64,000 nt of DNA, from positions 58,586 through 122,585 of the forward strand of contig NZ_RBZO01000011.1 of NCBI RefSeq assembly GCF_003628445.1, written 5' to 3'. Positions 25,853 through 36,044 of the stretch are shown here, piece by piece (positions within the stretch are counted from its first letter, which is position 1; the number at the start of each line of letters is the position of its first letter). The translations under genes were made by a program, and so were the position numbers. The notes below the pieces were generated by a model. It did not search any database and had not been told where the DNA came from. It saw only the letters and a program-made list of their open reading frames with translations. This stretch comes from Oceanobacillus bengalensis (GTDB lineage Bacteria > Bacillota > Bacilli > Bacillales > Amphibacillaceae).

Positions 25853-26449
25853 ATGAATAGTTTAGAAAGGGCAGCTAAAAGAAAACTGCAAGCAGAGAAA
25901 ATTTTAAATGAATTACAATTGATACAAAAATGGAACACTGTAGGCGATTGTTATATAGTAGGTTCAGTTGCGTATGACTTGATTGTAACCCCCGATATTG
26001 ACATAGAAACATTCTGTAAAGAACCGAACCCTCAAATTATTATGAGTAAATTAGCATTACTTACTCTAAATAAAAACGTAGTTGAACTAAAATATAGAGA
26101 TTATACGAGTACAGATTTTAATGGGCATTATTTTAAATTGATTTATCAATTTGAGGGAATTGATTGGAATATTGATATGTGGTTATTCTCAAATAATCGA
26201 AGTGGCGCACTATCAAGAGATTTACTCGAATTTATGAAGGACAATTTAACAGAAGAAACTAGAAAAGCCATTCTTGATATTAAGGAATCATTACTTAAGC
26301 TTAACGAAAAATACTCATCTATTTTTATTTATCAAGCAGTATTAGAATTTGGAGTTAGAAATATAGATGACTTTCTGGAATGGACTAAAAATCATAATAC
26401 AACTGTACCATTTCATTGGCAACCTAATACTATATACACTAACAAATAA
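25853..26449 (+). CDS. Nucleotidyltransferase-like protein
   Basis: A 198-residue soluble protein. YIVGSVAYDLIVTPDIDIETF (residues about 35-55) has the small-residue turn followed by a DxD pair of the pol-beta-type nucleotidyltransferase fold. IDWNIDMWLF near residue 105 supplies the third acidic position. This resembles stand-alone antibiotic or tRNA-type nucleotidyltransferases, but the substrate is unknown. AAGGAAGG lies before the ATG. Monocistronic in an accessory-gene stretch. A 21-base piece of its coding sequence (26187-26207) is repeated at 19015. Confidence 0.75.
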   Translation: MNSLERAAKRKLQAEKILNELQLIQKWNTVGDCYIVGSVAYDLIVTPDIDIETFCKEPNPQIIMSKLALLTLNKNVVELKYRDYTSTDFNGHYFKLIYQFEGIDWNIDMWLFSNNRSGALSRDLLEFMKDNLTEETRKAILDIKESLLKLNEKYSSIFIYQAVLEFGVRNIDDFLEWTKNHNTTVPFHWQPNTIYTNK

Positions 26450-26561
26450 AACAGAAGTTATTATTAAGCAACCGGGTGCTTTTCTAAATAAAAGAGTTGT
26501 ACTCTATTCCGCAAATAAGGGCAGATTAATTAAATAATAAAATCAAAGTTGAGGGGATTTA

Positions 26562-26882
26562 ATGGAATTTAATTTTGTAAAAGTAGAAGTACTATTACCT
26601 GAAGAATATATAGAGGAGATAAGAAATAAGCTAAATGATATTGGCGTTTTAACAGTGGGAAATTACGATAATGTTGTTTCATATTCTGTCGTAAAAGGGT
26701 ACTGGAGACCTTTAGAAGAAGCAACCCCTTTTAATGGCAATAAAGGTGAAATTTCCTTTGGGACTGAATGTAAAATGGAATTTAAATGTTTACTGAAGAA
26801 CATTGAAGAAGTGAAAGAACTAATTATAAATATTCATCCTTATGAAGAACCTGTGATTAACGTAATACCAATATTAAGCTAA
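26562..26882 (+). CDS. Stand-alone NIF3/YqfO insert-like domain (CutA-like fold)
   Basis: A 106-residue protein matching the ferredoxin-like domain inserted in bacterial NIF3 (YqfO) proteins: GNYDNVVSYSVVKGYWRP, a glycine-rich PFNGNKGEISFGTE, and the terminal HPYEEPVINV. Alone, this domain is related to PII/CutA-type trimers and may bind small ligands or metals; no function is established. GAGGGG lies before the ATG. It has its own upstream gap and no obvious partner. Confidence 0.8.
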   Translation: MEFNFVKVEVLLPEEYIEEIRNKLNDIGVLTVGNYDNVVSYSVVKGYWRPLEEATPFNGNKGEISFGTECKMEFKCLLKNIEEVKELIINIHPYEEPVINVIPILS

Positions 26883-26981
26883 ATAGTGCTTATCTATAAT
26901 AAGCATTTGCTCTATTCTGTACTATTACACTTTACTTAATCATGATACAATATAAGTAAATATTTCTGGAGGTGACTCGGG

Positions 26982-27239
26982 ATGAAGTGGGAAGATGTAT
27001 GCCAAGCTTTCCCAGAACAATGGGTATTGATAGAAGCTGTTCAAGCACATACAAATGAGAAAAGTGAGCGTATTTTAGATGAGATTGCTCCCTTGAAAAT
27101 GTTTTCTAATTCTCCAGATGCTATGAAAGCATATCAAGAAATTCATCGAGAAGATCCTAGACGGGAATTATATGTTCTTCATACTAGCCGTAAGGAGCCT
27201 AATATCATTGAGAAAAATTGGGTAGGTGTTAGGCGATAG
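26982..27239 (+). CDS. Conserved small protein coupled to an aspartic protease
   Basis: An 85-residue soluble protein (WEDVCQAFPEQWVLIEAVQA at the start; ELYVLHTSRKE near the end). I recall similar proteins preceding retropepsin-like proteases in Bacilli and Clostridia, without a known role. GGAGGTG lies 7 bases before the ATG. The stop TAG shares its last base with the GTG start of the next gene, so translation is coupled. It may be a partner, inhibitor or substrate of the protease; this is inference. Confidence 0.75.
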   Translation: MKWEDVCQAFPEQWVLIEAVQAHTNEKSERILDEIAPLKMFSNSPDAMKAYQEIHREDPRRELYVLHTSRKEPNIIEKNWVGVRR

Positions 27240-27625
27240 TGAAAAAACTAATTATTGAAGATGGTTTATTGCTGACGGATATGGAACTAACATTTAAAGG
27301 ACAATTACTTCATTTACAACGTGTCTTAGTCGATACTGGCTCTGGAAGTACAGTTTTATCAACAGACTTGGTAGAGTCAATCGGGATAGTAGCAGAAGAA
27401 AATGACACGATATATCGGATAAGTGGTGTTGGAGGATCAGAATTTGTGTATTCAAAAACGGTTGATTCAGTAAGAATTGGAGTTATGCAAACGGAAGATT
27501 TTGCTTTAGAAATTGGTGCAATGAATTATGGTTTTGACTTGGATGGTATCATTGGATTGGACCTGTTAAAACAATTGAAAGCAATTATTAATATCGAGGA
27601 ATTAACAATTTACCCAAATAACTAA
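27239..27625 (+). CDS. Retropepsin-like aspartic protease (clan AA)
   Basis: A 128-residue single-domain protease that should act as a dimer, as retroviral proteases do. The catalytic motif VDTGSGSTVLS stands near residue 31, the flap-like region around GVGGSEFVY, and the closing hydrophobic-glycine motif is GFDLDGIIGLDLLKQL. It starts with GTG overlapping the previous stop. No signal peptide, so it is cytoplasmic; substrate unknown. Confidence 0.85.
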   Translation: MKKLIIEDGLLLTDMELTFKGQLLHLQRVLVDTGSGSTVLSTDLVESIGIVAEENDTIYRISGVGGSEFVYSKTVDSVRIGVMQTEDFALEIGAMNYGFDLDGIIGLDLLKQLKAIINIEELTIYPNN

Positions 27626-27777
27626 CGGCAAGTATATGAGGTTCACTTCTATGCTTGCTGTTTTTTCTCTCAAGCTGTTAAGCTAAATGGTGCATTACCA
27701 TAACAAGCGTAATGCTCTTCGTTAAGTATTTGGGCAGGTTACTGAGTAAGAGATAATTATTATTGGGGGCTTATTTA

Positions 27778-28209
27778 ATGAAATATTTCTTGAAGTTAAA
27801 TGTTGTTAGTATTCTATACGCTCTTATGGTATTTGTTCCTCTTGAACTTATGTTAAATGTGTATAGAATTAGCAGACTAACAAATTGGAAAATTGGTACG
27901 GTTAATATTTTTACTGGTGTAACGCTAATTGTTGAAATTATAGGTGGTACAATACTACTCGTTTTCTTAACAAAAAAGTGGTTGGGTGAGCGAAAGGCAA
28001 ACTTTTGGACAGTCATCCTATGGGCACCCTATTTTGTTCTGTTTATTTATGTATTTGCATCCTTATTTCCGATAACTTATGGTGGAGATGACCCTAATCC
28101 TGTTACTGGTCTTTTAGCGATTGTAGGATTGATAGTCTATCCGTTTTATATACTAATTCTCAACTTTTTTGGTATGACAAGTGATGATAAAACGATTAAG
28201 ACTGCCTAA
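27778..28209 (+). CDS. Four-helix membrane protein of unknown function
   Basis: A 143-residue protein with hydrophobic segments near residues 8-28, 42-65, 78-100 and 112-135. No family recognised. GGGGGC lies before the ATG at 27778; an in-frame TTG at 27763 is less likely because it overlaps that site. Its terminator follows at 28251. Confidence 0.7.
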   Translation: MKYFLKLNVVSILYALMVFVPLELMLNVYRISRLTNWKIGTVNIFTGVTLIVEIIGGTILLVFLTKKWLGERKANFWTVILWAPYFVLFIYVFASLFPITYGGDDPNPVTGLLAIVGLIVYPFYILILNFFGMTSDDKTIKTA

Positions 28210-28250
28210 ATAAAAAAGATTGTGCAAAATTGCACTAAAAGTAACGGGTG

Positions 28251-28280
28251 CTTATCTTCAAGAAAGATAAGTCCTTTTTT
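28251..28280 (+). terminator. Intrinsic terminator
   Basis: Stem CTTATCTT (28251-28258) with AAGATAAG (28264-28271), 5-base loop, then TCCTTTTTT. Confidence 0.85.
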
Positions 28281-28362
28281 GTTGACTAATTATAGGGAAG
28301 TAGCAGATACCTTCCCTAAGGCTAACGAGGAACTTATAGTCTAGTACATAACGCTAGATTTA

Positions 28363-28396
28363 ACGCGGAATGATGGGAAACTATCACGTTCCGTGT
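28363..28396 (+). ncRNA. Group II intron domain V (3' remnant of an intron)
   Basis: Exactly 34 bases folding as canonical domain V. Lower 8-bp helix 28363-28370 with 28389-28396 contains the catalytic triad CGC and the expected G-U wobble. Upper 6-bp helix TGATGG/CTATCA is capped by a GAAA tetraloop (28377-28380), with a 2-base CG bulge (28387-28388). No maturase or domains I-III are present in the 80 bases between the terminator and this motif, so only the 3' end of an intron survives. Domain VI and the 3' splice site probably lie within 28397-28450 but I cannot place them. Confidence 0.75.
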
Positions 28397-28470
28397 GGGG
28401 CAGGGGAAAGCTGGAGATAGCCTCAAATGCTTACCTATTGCTAACTTTATTGGAATAAATAATTATAAAG

Positions 28471-28512
28471 AACAAGGCTTAGAGAATTTTAGTTCTCTAA
28501 GCCTTGTTAATG
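28471..28512. terminator. Perfect 16-bp hairpin, possible terminator
   Basis: Stem 28471-28486 with 28493-28508, 6-base loop. T-tracts are weak on both strands; it may end the minus-strand ABC-F gene, which stops 135 bases away. Confidence 0.6.
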
Positions 28513-28643
28513 TGGTTTATACTGTGAAATCAGTTGTGAGATTGTGTTAATTACTTTGTGAATAATGGTGCGATTTATCATTTTACACTTCACAAGTAAA
28601 TCCGTTACAAAAAGTGGCACGTGTTTTCAGGAGTAACAAGCTA

Positions 28644-30296
<1,653 letters not shown>

Positions 30297-30464
30297 TCAT
30301 AGTTAGCTTACGCCATTTAAAGGGTTACGTCAATGGCAAAGCTTTCATATATTATAGAACAGTATATACTTCTTAAAAAAATACCTTGTAAATTCCCCGA
30401 TTTTTTGTAATAGTATAAAAAGAGGGGGCATTTATTTTACCTTATTATGGGGGAAGGGAATCGG

Positions 30465-31082
30465 ATGAGAGAACGAACAATTTATTTTTTGTTTACGGAT
30501 ACGGGAACATATTTATCTAAGGCAATTAATTATTGTACCAAGCAATCGTTAAACCATGTGTCCATTGGATTCGACCAGGACTTGAAGGAAGTGTATAGCT
30601 TTGGTCGGAAGCATCCGAATAATCCATTTATTGGTGGCTTTGTGAAAGAAGACATCACCAGTGAGTTTTTAAGGAAATCCCAATGTGCAATATATCGTTG
30701 TACTATCACAGAAACAGAATATAAGGCAATTATCCATAACATAAAAGCGATTGAGGCAAAGAGTAGTTACTATAGATATAATTTTATTGGGTTATTCGGA
30801 GTATTGTTCCGTGTTGAAATTAATCGAAAAACAGCATTTTTTTGCTCACAGTTTGTAGCAACTGTATTAGGGGATGTAAAGAAATTCCAATTTGGTAAAC
30901 CAACCTGTTTTATTACACCAACAGACATTCGGAAACATGAGGAATTACAGTTAATTTATGAAGGAAAACTAGAAGATTACCAATCTAAAAATAGTGATGA
31001 AACAATAGATACAGAACCCTCAAGAAGGAAATCATTTATATATTTCATACCGAAGAAAGTGAAACAATTCGTTCTTAAATAA
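30465..31082 (+). CDS. Permuted papain-like (NlpC/P60-superfamily, YiiX/YycO-type) protein
   Basis: A 205-residue protein whose motif order fits circularly permuted NlpC/P60 cysteine hydrolases: an early histidine in SLNHVSIGFD (near residue 29) and a later cysteine in KTAFFCSQFVATVLG (near residue 130). Such proteins hydrolyse lipids or peptides. No signal peptide is evident, so the location is probably cytoplasmic. The ATG at 30465 is preceded by GGGGGAAGGG; the ATG at 30447 would place that site inside the gene. Confidence 0.75.
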   Translation: MRERTIYFLFTDTGTYLSKAINYCTKQSLNHVSIGFDQDLKEVYSFGRKHPNNPFIGGFVKEDITSEFLRKSQCAIYRCTITETEYKAIIHNIKAIEAKSSYYRYNFIGLFGVLFRVEINRKTAFFCSQFVATVLGDVKKFQFGKPTCFITPTDIRKHEELQLIYEGKLEDYQSKNSDETIDTEPSRRKSFIYFIPKKVKQFVLK

Positions 31083-31106
31083 AGAACCACTCTGTGGTTC
31101 TTTATT
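31078..31106. terminator. Bidirectional terminator between convergent genes
   Basis: Perfect 13-bp stem with a 3-base loop, AATAAAGAACCAC/GTGGTTCTTTATT; it serves the gene ending at 31082 and the one ending at 31119. Confidence 0.9.
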
Positions 31107-31118
31107 TCATTCTCAAGG

Positions 31119-31757
31119 TCACTCCGCATCCATTTGATTAATTCCTAGCGTTTCAAATGGAACTTCAAATCTAAAAGCTAGATTATTAGCCTCAAGATCA
31201 ATATGTTCAACAGCTACTTTAAAATTACTTTGCATTTCTATTTGCGTGACAGCTACATAAATTTCCTCGTCTTCTGCATTGATGGAGACCCATTCAGGCA
31301 TCTCAAGATATTTACCCATGTATTCCATAATCTTTTGATTTGGTAATGCTAGTAAACCGATAGATATTGATCGCTGTTTTAATATAATATCACCATTCTC
31401 TTGAACAAATGGCTCAAGATGAACAGACAGTGGTACAGTCGTTGAAAAAACAGGGAGTTCCCCCATTAAATGAACATCTTGGTCAAGCTCGATCATGTAG
31501 TGATGTCTAGATCCTTCTAACAACTGCTCAAGATAGGCATTTACTAATTCATTTAGGTTCTGTTTTGTTGTCCGTACGACAAACTCAGAGCTCTCTTGTT
31601 CCACTTGTTCATATTCCATTTGTTCTGCTATATCTTGTACAGGCCAAAAAATAAGGAGAGCGAGTACGATAATAACGGCAATATTTATGAAAAGGAGGCT
31701 ATAAAATAATCGCCTCCACTGCTTTTCACCTTTTCTTTTTACTTTACGAGTGGACAT
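31119..31757 (-). CDS. ypmS: YpmS family (DUF2140) membrane-anchored protein
   Basis: A 212-residue protein with a basic N-terminus, one membrane helix (about residues 16-38) and an extracytoplasmic beta-rich domain. The family-like parts are ELVNAYLEQLL, DQDVHLMGELPVFSTTVPLS and the closing ANNLAFRFEVPFETLG. It follows ypmR after 5 bases, the arrangement known from B. subtilis. The role is undefined; a lipid- or envelope-related function with YpmR is inferred. Confidence 0.9.
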   Translation of the reverse strand: MSTRKVKRKGEKQWRRLFYSLLFINIAVIIVLALLIFWPVQDIAEQMEYEQVEQESSEFVVRTTKQNLNELVNAYLEQLLEGSRHHYMIELDQDVHLMGELPVFSTTVPLSVHLEPFVQENGDIILKQRSISIGLLALPNQKIMEYMGKYLEMPEWVSINAEDEEIYVAVTQIEMQSNFKVAVEHIDLEANNLAFRFEVPFETLGINQMDAE

Positions 31758-31762
31758 GAATC

Positions 31763-32683
31763 TCAGCTCTCTTCACTGGTTATATATTCAAGTACACGCT
31801 GTGCAATTAAATGATAACCATAATAATTAGGATGGAAATTATCCTCTGCAAATAAATCCTCTTCCGTATCGCTAAATAAATCCTCAATAGGAATATAGAC
31901 AGTCTCATCATATTGATTAGCAACTTCATTCGTTGTACTATTCCAAGATTCTGCTATTATCTTTAATTCTTTAATGTCCTGGAAATATTTCTCAAATGGA
32001 TTATAAAATCCAACAAGGAAGATCGATGTGTTAGGATTTATTTGTAGGATCTTCTCAATAGTAGTATTTAAATTCTCTTCATAGTAGGTACGTTCCTGGG
32101 CAAAAGCTTCAATGTTTAAATTCATGATATTCTCTTTTGCCACTTGCATTATATCATTAGCACCAATTGTAATAAGAACGATGTCTGCTTTCTCTAAGCT
32201 AGAAATGATTTCCTCTTCATCGATGCGTGCTAGTAATTGTTCCGAGCGATTTCCACGCTTTCCGTAATTTTCAAATAGCGCAATTTCACTAGTTGCATTA
32301 ATGGTCCGTTCCAAAATCCCAATATATCCGCCACGCTTAGTCTGGTCACCTACGCCCTGCGTAAGGGAATCACCAATTGCAACGATACGTGTTTTATCCT
32401 TAAAGAAATCGATGGTACCTGAAACGACTTCGGAAATTCGTTCTGGTAACTTTCGTTGTTTGCTTTCATTTAATTCTTCCTCTTCTTCATCGTCTTCTTC
32501 AATGCTTCCCATTGCATATTGTTCAAGTTCAGATTCGGTCTCTTGCATTTCTTTTTCAATGTTCTCTTGTACAGCTTCAAGAACAATGGGTTTTGTTTGT
32601 GTTTGGTTAAAAATAATAATGGCAATTACGGTAATGATAATAAAACTTAACATAATATATAACATTTTCTTTTTCAAGTACAT
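31763..32683 (-). CDS. ypmR: SGNH/GDSL hydrolase (YpmR)
   Basis: A 306-residue membrane-anchored esterase or lipase. An N-terminal helix (residues about 8-26), an acidic linker (35-75 with runs of Glu/Asp), then the SGNH domain: block I GDSLTQGVGD with the nucleophile Ser, block III ITIGANDIM, and block V with catalytic DNFHPNYYGYH. The listed ATG has only AGGTG close upstream; a GTG one codon earlier and an ATG seven codons later are alternatives. Operon with ypmS. Confidence 0.9.
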   Translation of the reverse strand: MYLKKKMLYIMLSFIIITVIAIIIFNQTQTKPIVLEAVQENIEKEMQETESELEQYAMGSIEEDDEEEEELNESKQRKLPERISEVVSGTIDFFKDKTRIVAIGDSLTQGVGDQTKRGGYIGILERTINATSEIALFENYGKRGNRSEQLLARIDEEEIISSLEKADIVLITIGANDIMQVAKENIMNLNIEAFAQERTYYEENLNTTIEKILQINPNTSIFLVGFYNPFEKYFQDIKELKIIAESWNSTTNEVANQYDETVYIPIEDLFSDTEEDLFAEDNFHPNYYGYHLIAQRVLEYITSEES

Positions 32684-32889
32684 CACACCTATGCAGATTT
32701 ATCCCGCCCTAATGGAATATCGTATCCATTGTTTGAAGTTTTCTTCTTATTATATATTATGGATATAGGAGTCATTTGTCCACGTATTGTTAGAAGATAG
32801 TGAAGGGTTTTCTGTGTAACGCAGGATGCCTACCTACCTTATATATACCCTATTATTTTAATCAATAACGTATGAAGTTAAACTAAGAA

Positions 32890-32919
32890 GAATAAAAAAA
32901 CCGCCAAATTGGCGGTTTT
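32890..32919 (-). terminator. Intrinsic terminator of the sulfhydrylase gene
   Basis: An 11-bp stem AAAACCGCCAA/TTGGCGGTTTT followed on the minus strand by a run of T. The rest of 32687-32889 shows no gene. Confidence 0.9.
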
Positions 32920-32934
32920 CATATCTGTTACAGA

Positions 32935-34653
32935 TTATACGAGGACTGGAGCGTTTTCTCTATTATTACTTCTTAATCGAACGGCTTCATCATATGGATT
33001 TGTATTTGTAATTACAGGAATTCCTGCTGCTTTTGCATTTTCAATCGTTTGATCTGTGTGTGATACATTTTCTATTAATAGTACTTTCCCTTGTTTATTA
33101 ATAAATTGTTCGATGGTTGAAGCTGGAACATCCTTTCCGTTAATCCAAACAGCATCAATACTGGTGGGAATATCAGCAAGTTCAATATGAGCAGTATCTG
33201 GACCAAAGGCAACAAGGTCATATCCTAATGCTTGTAGCTTTCTCGTAGATTCATCATGACCAAACGTTGCAATTACTTTTTTACGAGCAGCGCCATCCGT
33301 ACGGTCAAATGGAGACGATAGTAGCCACTCAATTGCATCATTATCTGTAGTCTTGATGACAGGTGCCTCACCAGTTGCTTTTGCAATTGCCTGATCAAGG
33401 TCAGCTAGTATATCTTTTGGTGATTCAAGTCCAATCGATAGGCGAACAAGCTCCTCGGTTACACCACTTTTCTTCAAGTCCTCTGTGCTCAATTGTTGAT
33501 GTGTTGTTGAAGCGGGATGGATAATCAATGACTTCGCATCTCCAACATTAGCCACATGTGACCATAGGTTTACATTATCGATTAATAATCTGCCTGCCGC
33601 GCGGCCACCTTTAATGCCAAAAGTGATAATGGAGCCAAAACTTTCATTAAAGTATTTCTTCGCTAAACCGTGTGACGGATGGTCTTCTAAACCTGGATAG
33701 TTCACCCATTCAACGGCTGGGTGGTTTTGCAAGAATGATGCAACCTCTTTTGTGTTTTTACTATGGCGTTCAATTCTTACATGCAATGTTTCCAACCCTT
33801 GTAAGAATTGAAATGCATTTTGTGGACTTAGGGAAGCACCGATATCACGTAGTAACTGTACGCGTAGTTTTGTAATAAAGGCACTAGGGCCAAGGTCTGC
33901 ATACTTTAATCCATTATAGCTTGCATCAGGTTCAGTGAAACCAGGGAATTTCCCATTACTCCAATCAAAACGGCCACCATCAACAACAACACCACCAATT
34001 GTTGTCCCATGCCCACCAATCCATTTTGTCGCGGAATGAACAACAATGTCTGCACCCCATGTAAGAGGTTTTGTAATATATGGTGTTGCAAATGTATTAT
34101 CAATGATTAATGGAATACCATTTTCATGCGCAATTTCTCCGACCGCTTCAACATCGAATACATTCAAACTTGGATTTGTAATGATTTCTCCCAAAATTGC
34201 TTTTGTTTTATCAGTAATGGCCGCTCTAAATTCCTCTGGCTTCGTTCCATCAACAAATTTAGTTGTTATACCATATTTAGGTAATGTATTTGCAAGAAGA
34301 TTGTACGTTCCGCCATATAAGTTACTATCTGCAATAATTTCATCACCAGAATGGGCGATATTTAAAATTGCTAATGTAATTGCAGCCATACCAGATGAGA
34401 CGCCTAGTGCTCCAACACCATCTTCTAGAAGTGCAATACGTTGTTCAAAAGCATCTACTGTCGGATTCATAATGCGAGAGTAAATATTACCGGATTCCGC
34501 TAAGCCGAATAAATTCTGTGCATGTTCTGAATCACGGAAAACATAAGAGGTAGTTTGATAGATTGGTACTGCGCGTGAACCTGTTGCTGGGTCTGGTTGC
34601 TGACCACCGTGTAATAATAATGTTTCTGGGTTTTGTAAATGAAAGTTTGACAT
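32935..34653 (-). CDS. O-acetylhomoserine sulfhydrylase (homocysteine synthase) with C-terminal extension
   Basis: A 572-residue protein. Residues 1-430 are a Cys/Met-metabolism PLP enzyme that makes homocysteine (or cysteine) from O-acetyl-homoserine and sulfide. Seen are LHGGQQPDPATGSRAVPIYQ, SGMAAI, the PLP lysine in VVHSATKWIGGHG, and the SIGLES end motif. Residues about 435-572 are an extra domain (VIATFGHDESTRKLQALGYD onward) that looks like a Rossmann, CoA-binding-type fold; typical homologues stop near 430. AGGAGG is 8 bases before the ATG. A SAM-I riboswitch and terminator precede it, so expression should rise when S-adenosylmethionine is low. The identity of the C-terminal domain is tentative. 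Confidence 0.93.
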   Translation of the reverse strand: MSNFHLQNPETLLLHGGQQPDPATGSRAVPIYQTTSYVFRDSEHAQNLFGLAESGNIYSRIMNPTVDAFEQRIALLEDGVGALGVSSGMAAITLAILNIAHSGDEIIADSNLYGGTYNLLANTLPKYGITTKFVDGTKPEEFRAAITDKTKAILGEIITNPSLNVFDVEAVGEIAHENGIPLIIDNTFATPYITKPLTWGADIVVHSATKWIGGHGTTIGGVVVDGGRFDWSNGKFPGFTEPDASYNGLKYADLGPSAFITKLRVQLLRDIGASLSPQNAFQFLQGLETLHVRIERHSKNTKEVASFLQNHPAVEWVNYPGLEDHPSHGLAKKYFNESFGSIITFGIKGGRAAGRLLIDNVNLWSHVANVGDAKSLIIHPASTTHQQLSTEDLKKSGVTEELVRLSIGLESPKDILADLDQAIAKATGEAPVIKTTDNDAIEWLLSSPFDRTDGAARKKVIATFGHDESTRKLQALGYDLVAFGPDTAHIELADIPTSIDAVWINGKDVPASTIEQFINKQGKVLLIENVSHTDQTIENAKAAGIPVITNTNPYDEAVRLRSNNRENAPVLV

Positions 34654-34697
34654 AATAATTCCTCCTAATTTTTAATTTTTACTCTGGAGGAAGGGGG

Positions 34698-34728
34698 ATA
34701 AGAAAAGCCCCCTTCCTAAGAAGAGGGC
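34698..34728 (-). terminator. Riboswitch-controlled terminator
   Basis: A 9-bp stem GCCCTCTTC/GAAGGGGGC with a 4-base loop, then TTTTCTT on the minus strand, between the SAM aptamer and the start codon. Confidence 0.85.
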
Positions 34729-34751
34729 GTATTATGTAAATACCGAACCTC

Positions 34752-34871
34752 CTCTTATCTTCCAGATCAGATGACCTGTAGGATTTAGCACCATTAAAAA
34801 AGCAGATGTATCTTGCTCTTCAGGTTGCCGGGTTTCACAGGGCCTATTCCCTCCACCACTCTTGATAAGAG
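34752..34871 (-). promoter_or_regulatory. SAM-I (S-box) riboswitch aptamer
   Basis: On the minus strand, P1 pairs CTCTTATC (34864-34871) with GATAAGAG (34752-34759). Between them lie the invariant S-box pieces: AGAGTGGTGGAGGGA, CCCTGTGAAACCCGGCAACC, GGTGCTAAATCC and TCTGGAAGATAAGAG. It binds S-adenosylmethionine and, when bound, lets the terminator at 34698 form. Confidence 0.96.
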
Positions 34872-34934
34872 ATTAAATTGTTAGGCTTAGTATAGTTCGT
34901 TAATTTGAATTTGTCAATCAATTTGGAAAAATAA

Positions 34935-35834
34935 TTATATATGGCGCTTTCTAACTGGTCGCTTATAGTGTGACCCCATGTAAATCAATAAAGCGGACCA
35001 AATAAATAGAAATGCAATGAGATGCGCACTCGTAAAGGTTTCATTGTATAAAAAGACACCACTAATTAACATCAAAGTTGGTGCGATATATTGCAGAAAT
35101 CCGACCATTGCAAGTGGAATTGATTTTGTACCACTTCCGAATAGGAGTAATGGTACAGCTGTAACAATCCCTGCACCTATTAATACGAGATTAGTAGAGG
35201 TGAAGAATGGTACAGCCGAAAAGGCATTATCCGTTAATGTGAATAAATAGATTAGAGCAATTGGCGATACAATGAGTGTTTCAATCGTTAAACCAAACAT
35301 GGAGTTAATATTCACGGTTTTCTTAAGTAGTCCGTAAAAGGCAAATGAAAATGCTAGAATAAGTGATACCCAAGGAAAGACACCAAAACTAAAGGTTAAA
35401 TAAAGAACCCCTGCCCCAGCCAGAATAAAAGCGATTAGTTGACTGGTGGATGATTTTTCTTTTAACACAATAATTCCTAATAAAATGCTAATAAGTGGAT
35501 TAATATAATATCCTAGACTTGCTTGAATAACATGATCGCTATTAACCGCCCAAATAAATGTTAGCCAATTTACGCTAATTAAGATAGATGCGAGAGTGAT
35601 ACTTAAAAGCATTTTCCTATCCTTCAATAAGTGTTTACATGCTTGAATAAAACGAGAACCATTTCGTGTAAAAGATACGATCACTAACATAAATACAAAA
35701 GACCAAATAATTCGATGTGCAAGTATTTCACCAGCTGGAACATGATCAATCCATTTCCAATAAATTGGTAGGATTCCCCATATTAAATAGGAACCAGCAG
35801 TATAGACGATCCCAAGCTTTTTTTGTTTCCCCAT
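34935..35834 (-). CDS. rarD: EamA-family transporter RarD
   Basis: A 299-residue, ten-helix member of the drug/metabolite transporter superfamily. RarD marks are GSYLIWGILPIYWKW, EILAHRIIWS, LISVNWLTFIWAVN and GYYINPLISILLG. Substrates of RarD proteins are not firmly known. Start at 35834, where GAGAAGGTG lies 6 bases upstream; the frame to 35894 would run through the promoter. A good promoter and a CcpA-type site stand just upstream. Confidence 0.92.
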   Translation of the reverse strand: MGKQKKLGIVYTAGSYLIWGILPIYWKWIDHVPAGEILAHRIIWSFVFMLVIVSFTRNGSRFIQACKHLLKDRKMLLSITLASILISVNWLTFIWAVNSDHVIQASLGYYINPLISILLGIIVLKEKSSTSQLIAFILAGAGVLYLTFSFGVFPWVSLILAFSFAFYGLLKKTVNINSMFGLTIETLIVSPIALIYLFTLTDNAFSAVPFFTSTNLVLIGAGIVTAVPLLLFGSGTKSIPLAMVGFLQYIAPTLMLISGVFLYNETFTSAHLIAFLFIWSALLIYMGSHYKRPVRKRHI

Positions 35835-35865
35835 ATGACACCTTCTCCATCTCCAAATTATCCCT

Positions 35866-35894
35866 ATTTTAGAATGAATTAGGTATTTAAGCAA
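35866..35894 (-). promoter_or_regulatory. Promoter of rarD
   Basis: On the minus strand, TTGCTT (35889-35894), 17-base spacer, TAAAAT (35866-35871). Confidence 0.6.
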
Positions 35895-35907
35895 TAACGC
35901 AACATTT

Positions 35908-35922
35908 AGAAAACGCTTTCAA
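35908..35922 (-). promoter_or_regulatory. CcpA cre site upstream of rarD promoter
   Basis: On the minus strand TTGAAAGCGTTTTCT fits the cre consensus WTGNAANCGNWNNCW at every defined base. Its position just upstream of -35 suits activation rather than repression. Confidence 0.55.
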
Positions 35923-36044
35923 TTTTAGTGGCTAATGACATATAATGATAGTAGTGGCTGTTTAAGGTACATGTTGTATTGTTGTTTGTTGTAGGAAATG
36001 TGAAGTAACTGTTAATTTTTGCTGCGGCAGTATCTTGGTGACTT

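Noticed and set aside
34046..34483. 145-residue antisense frame opposite the sulfhydrylase gene
   Set aside because: A shadow of the codon pattern of a clearly conserved gene.
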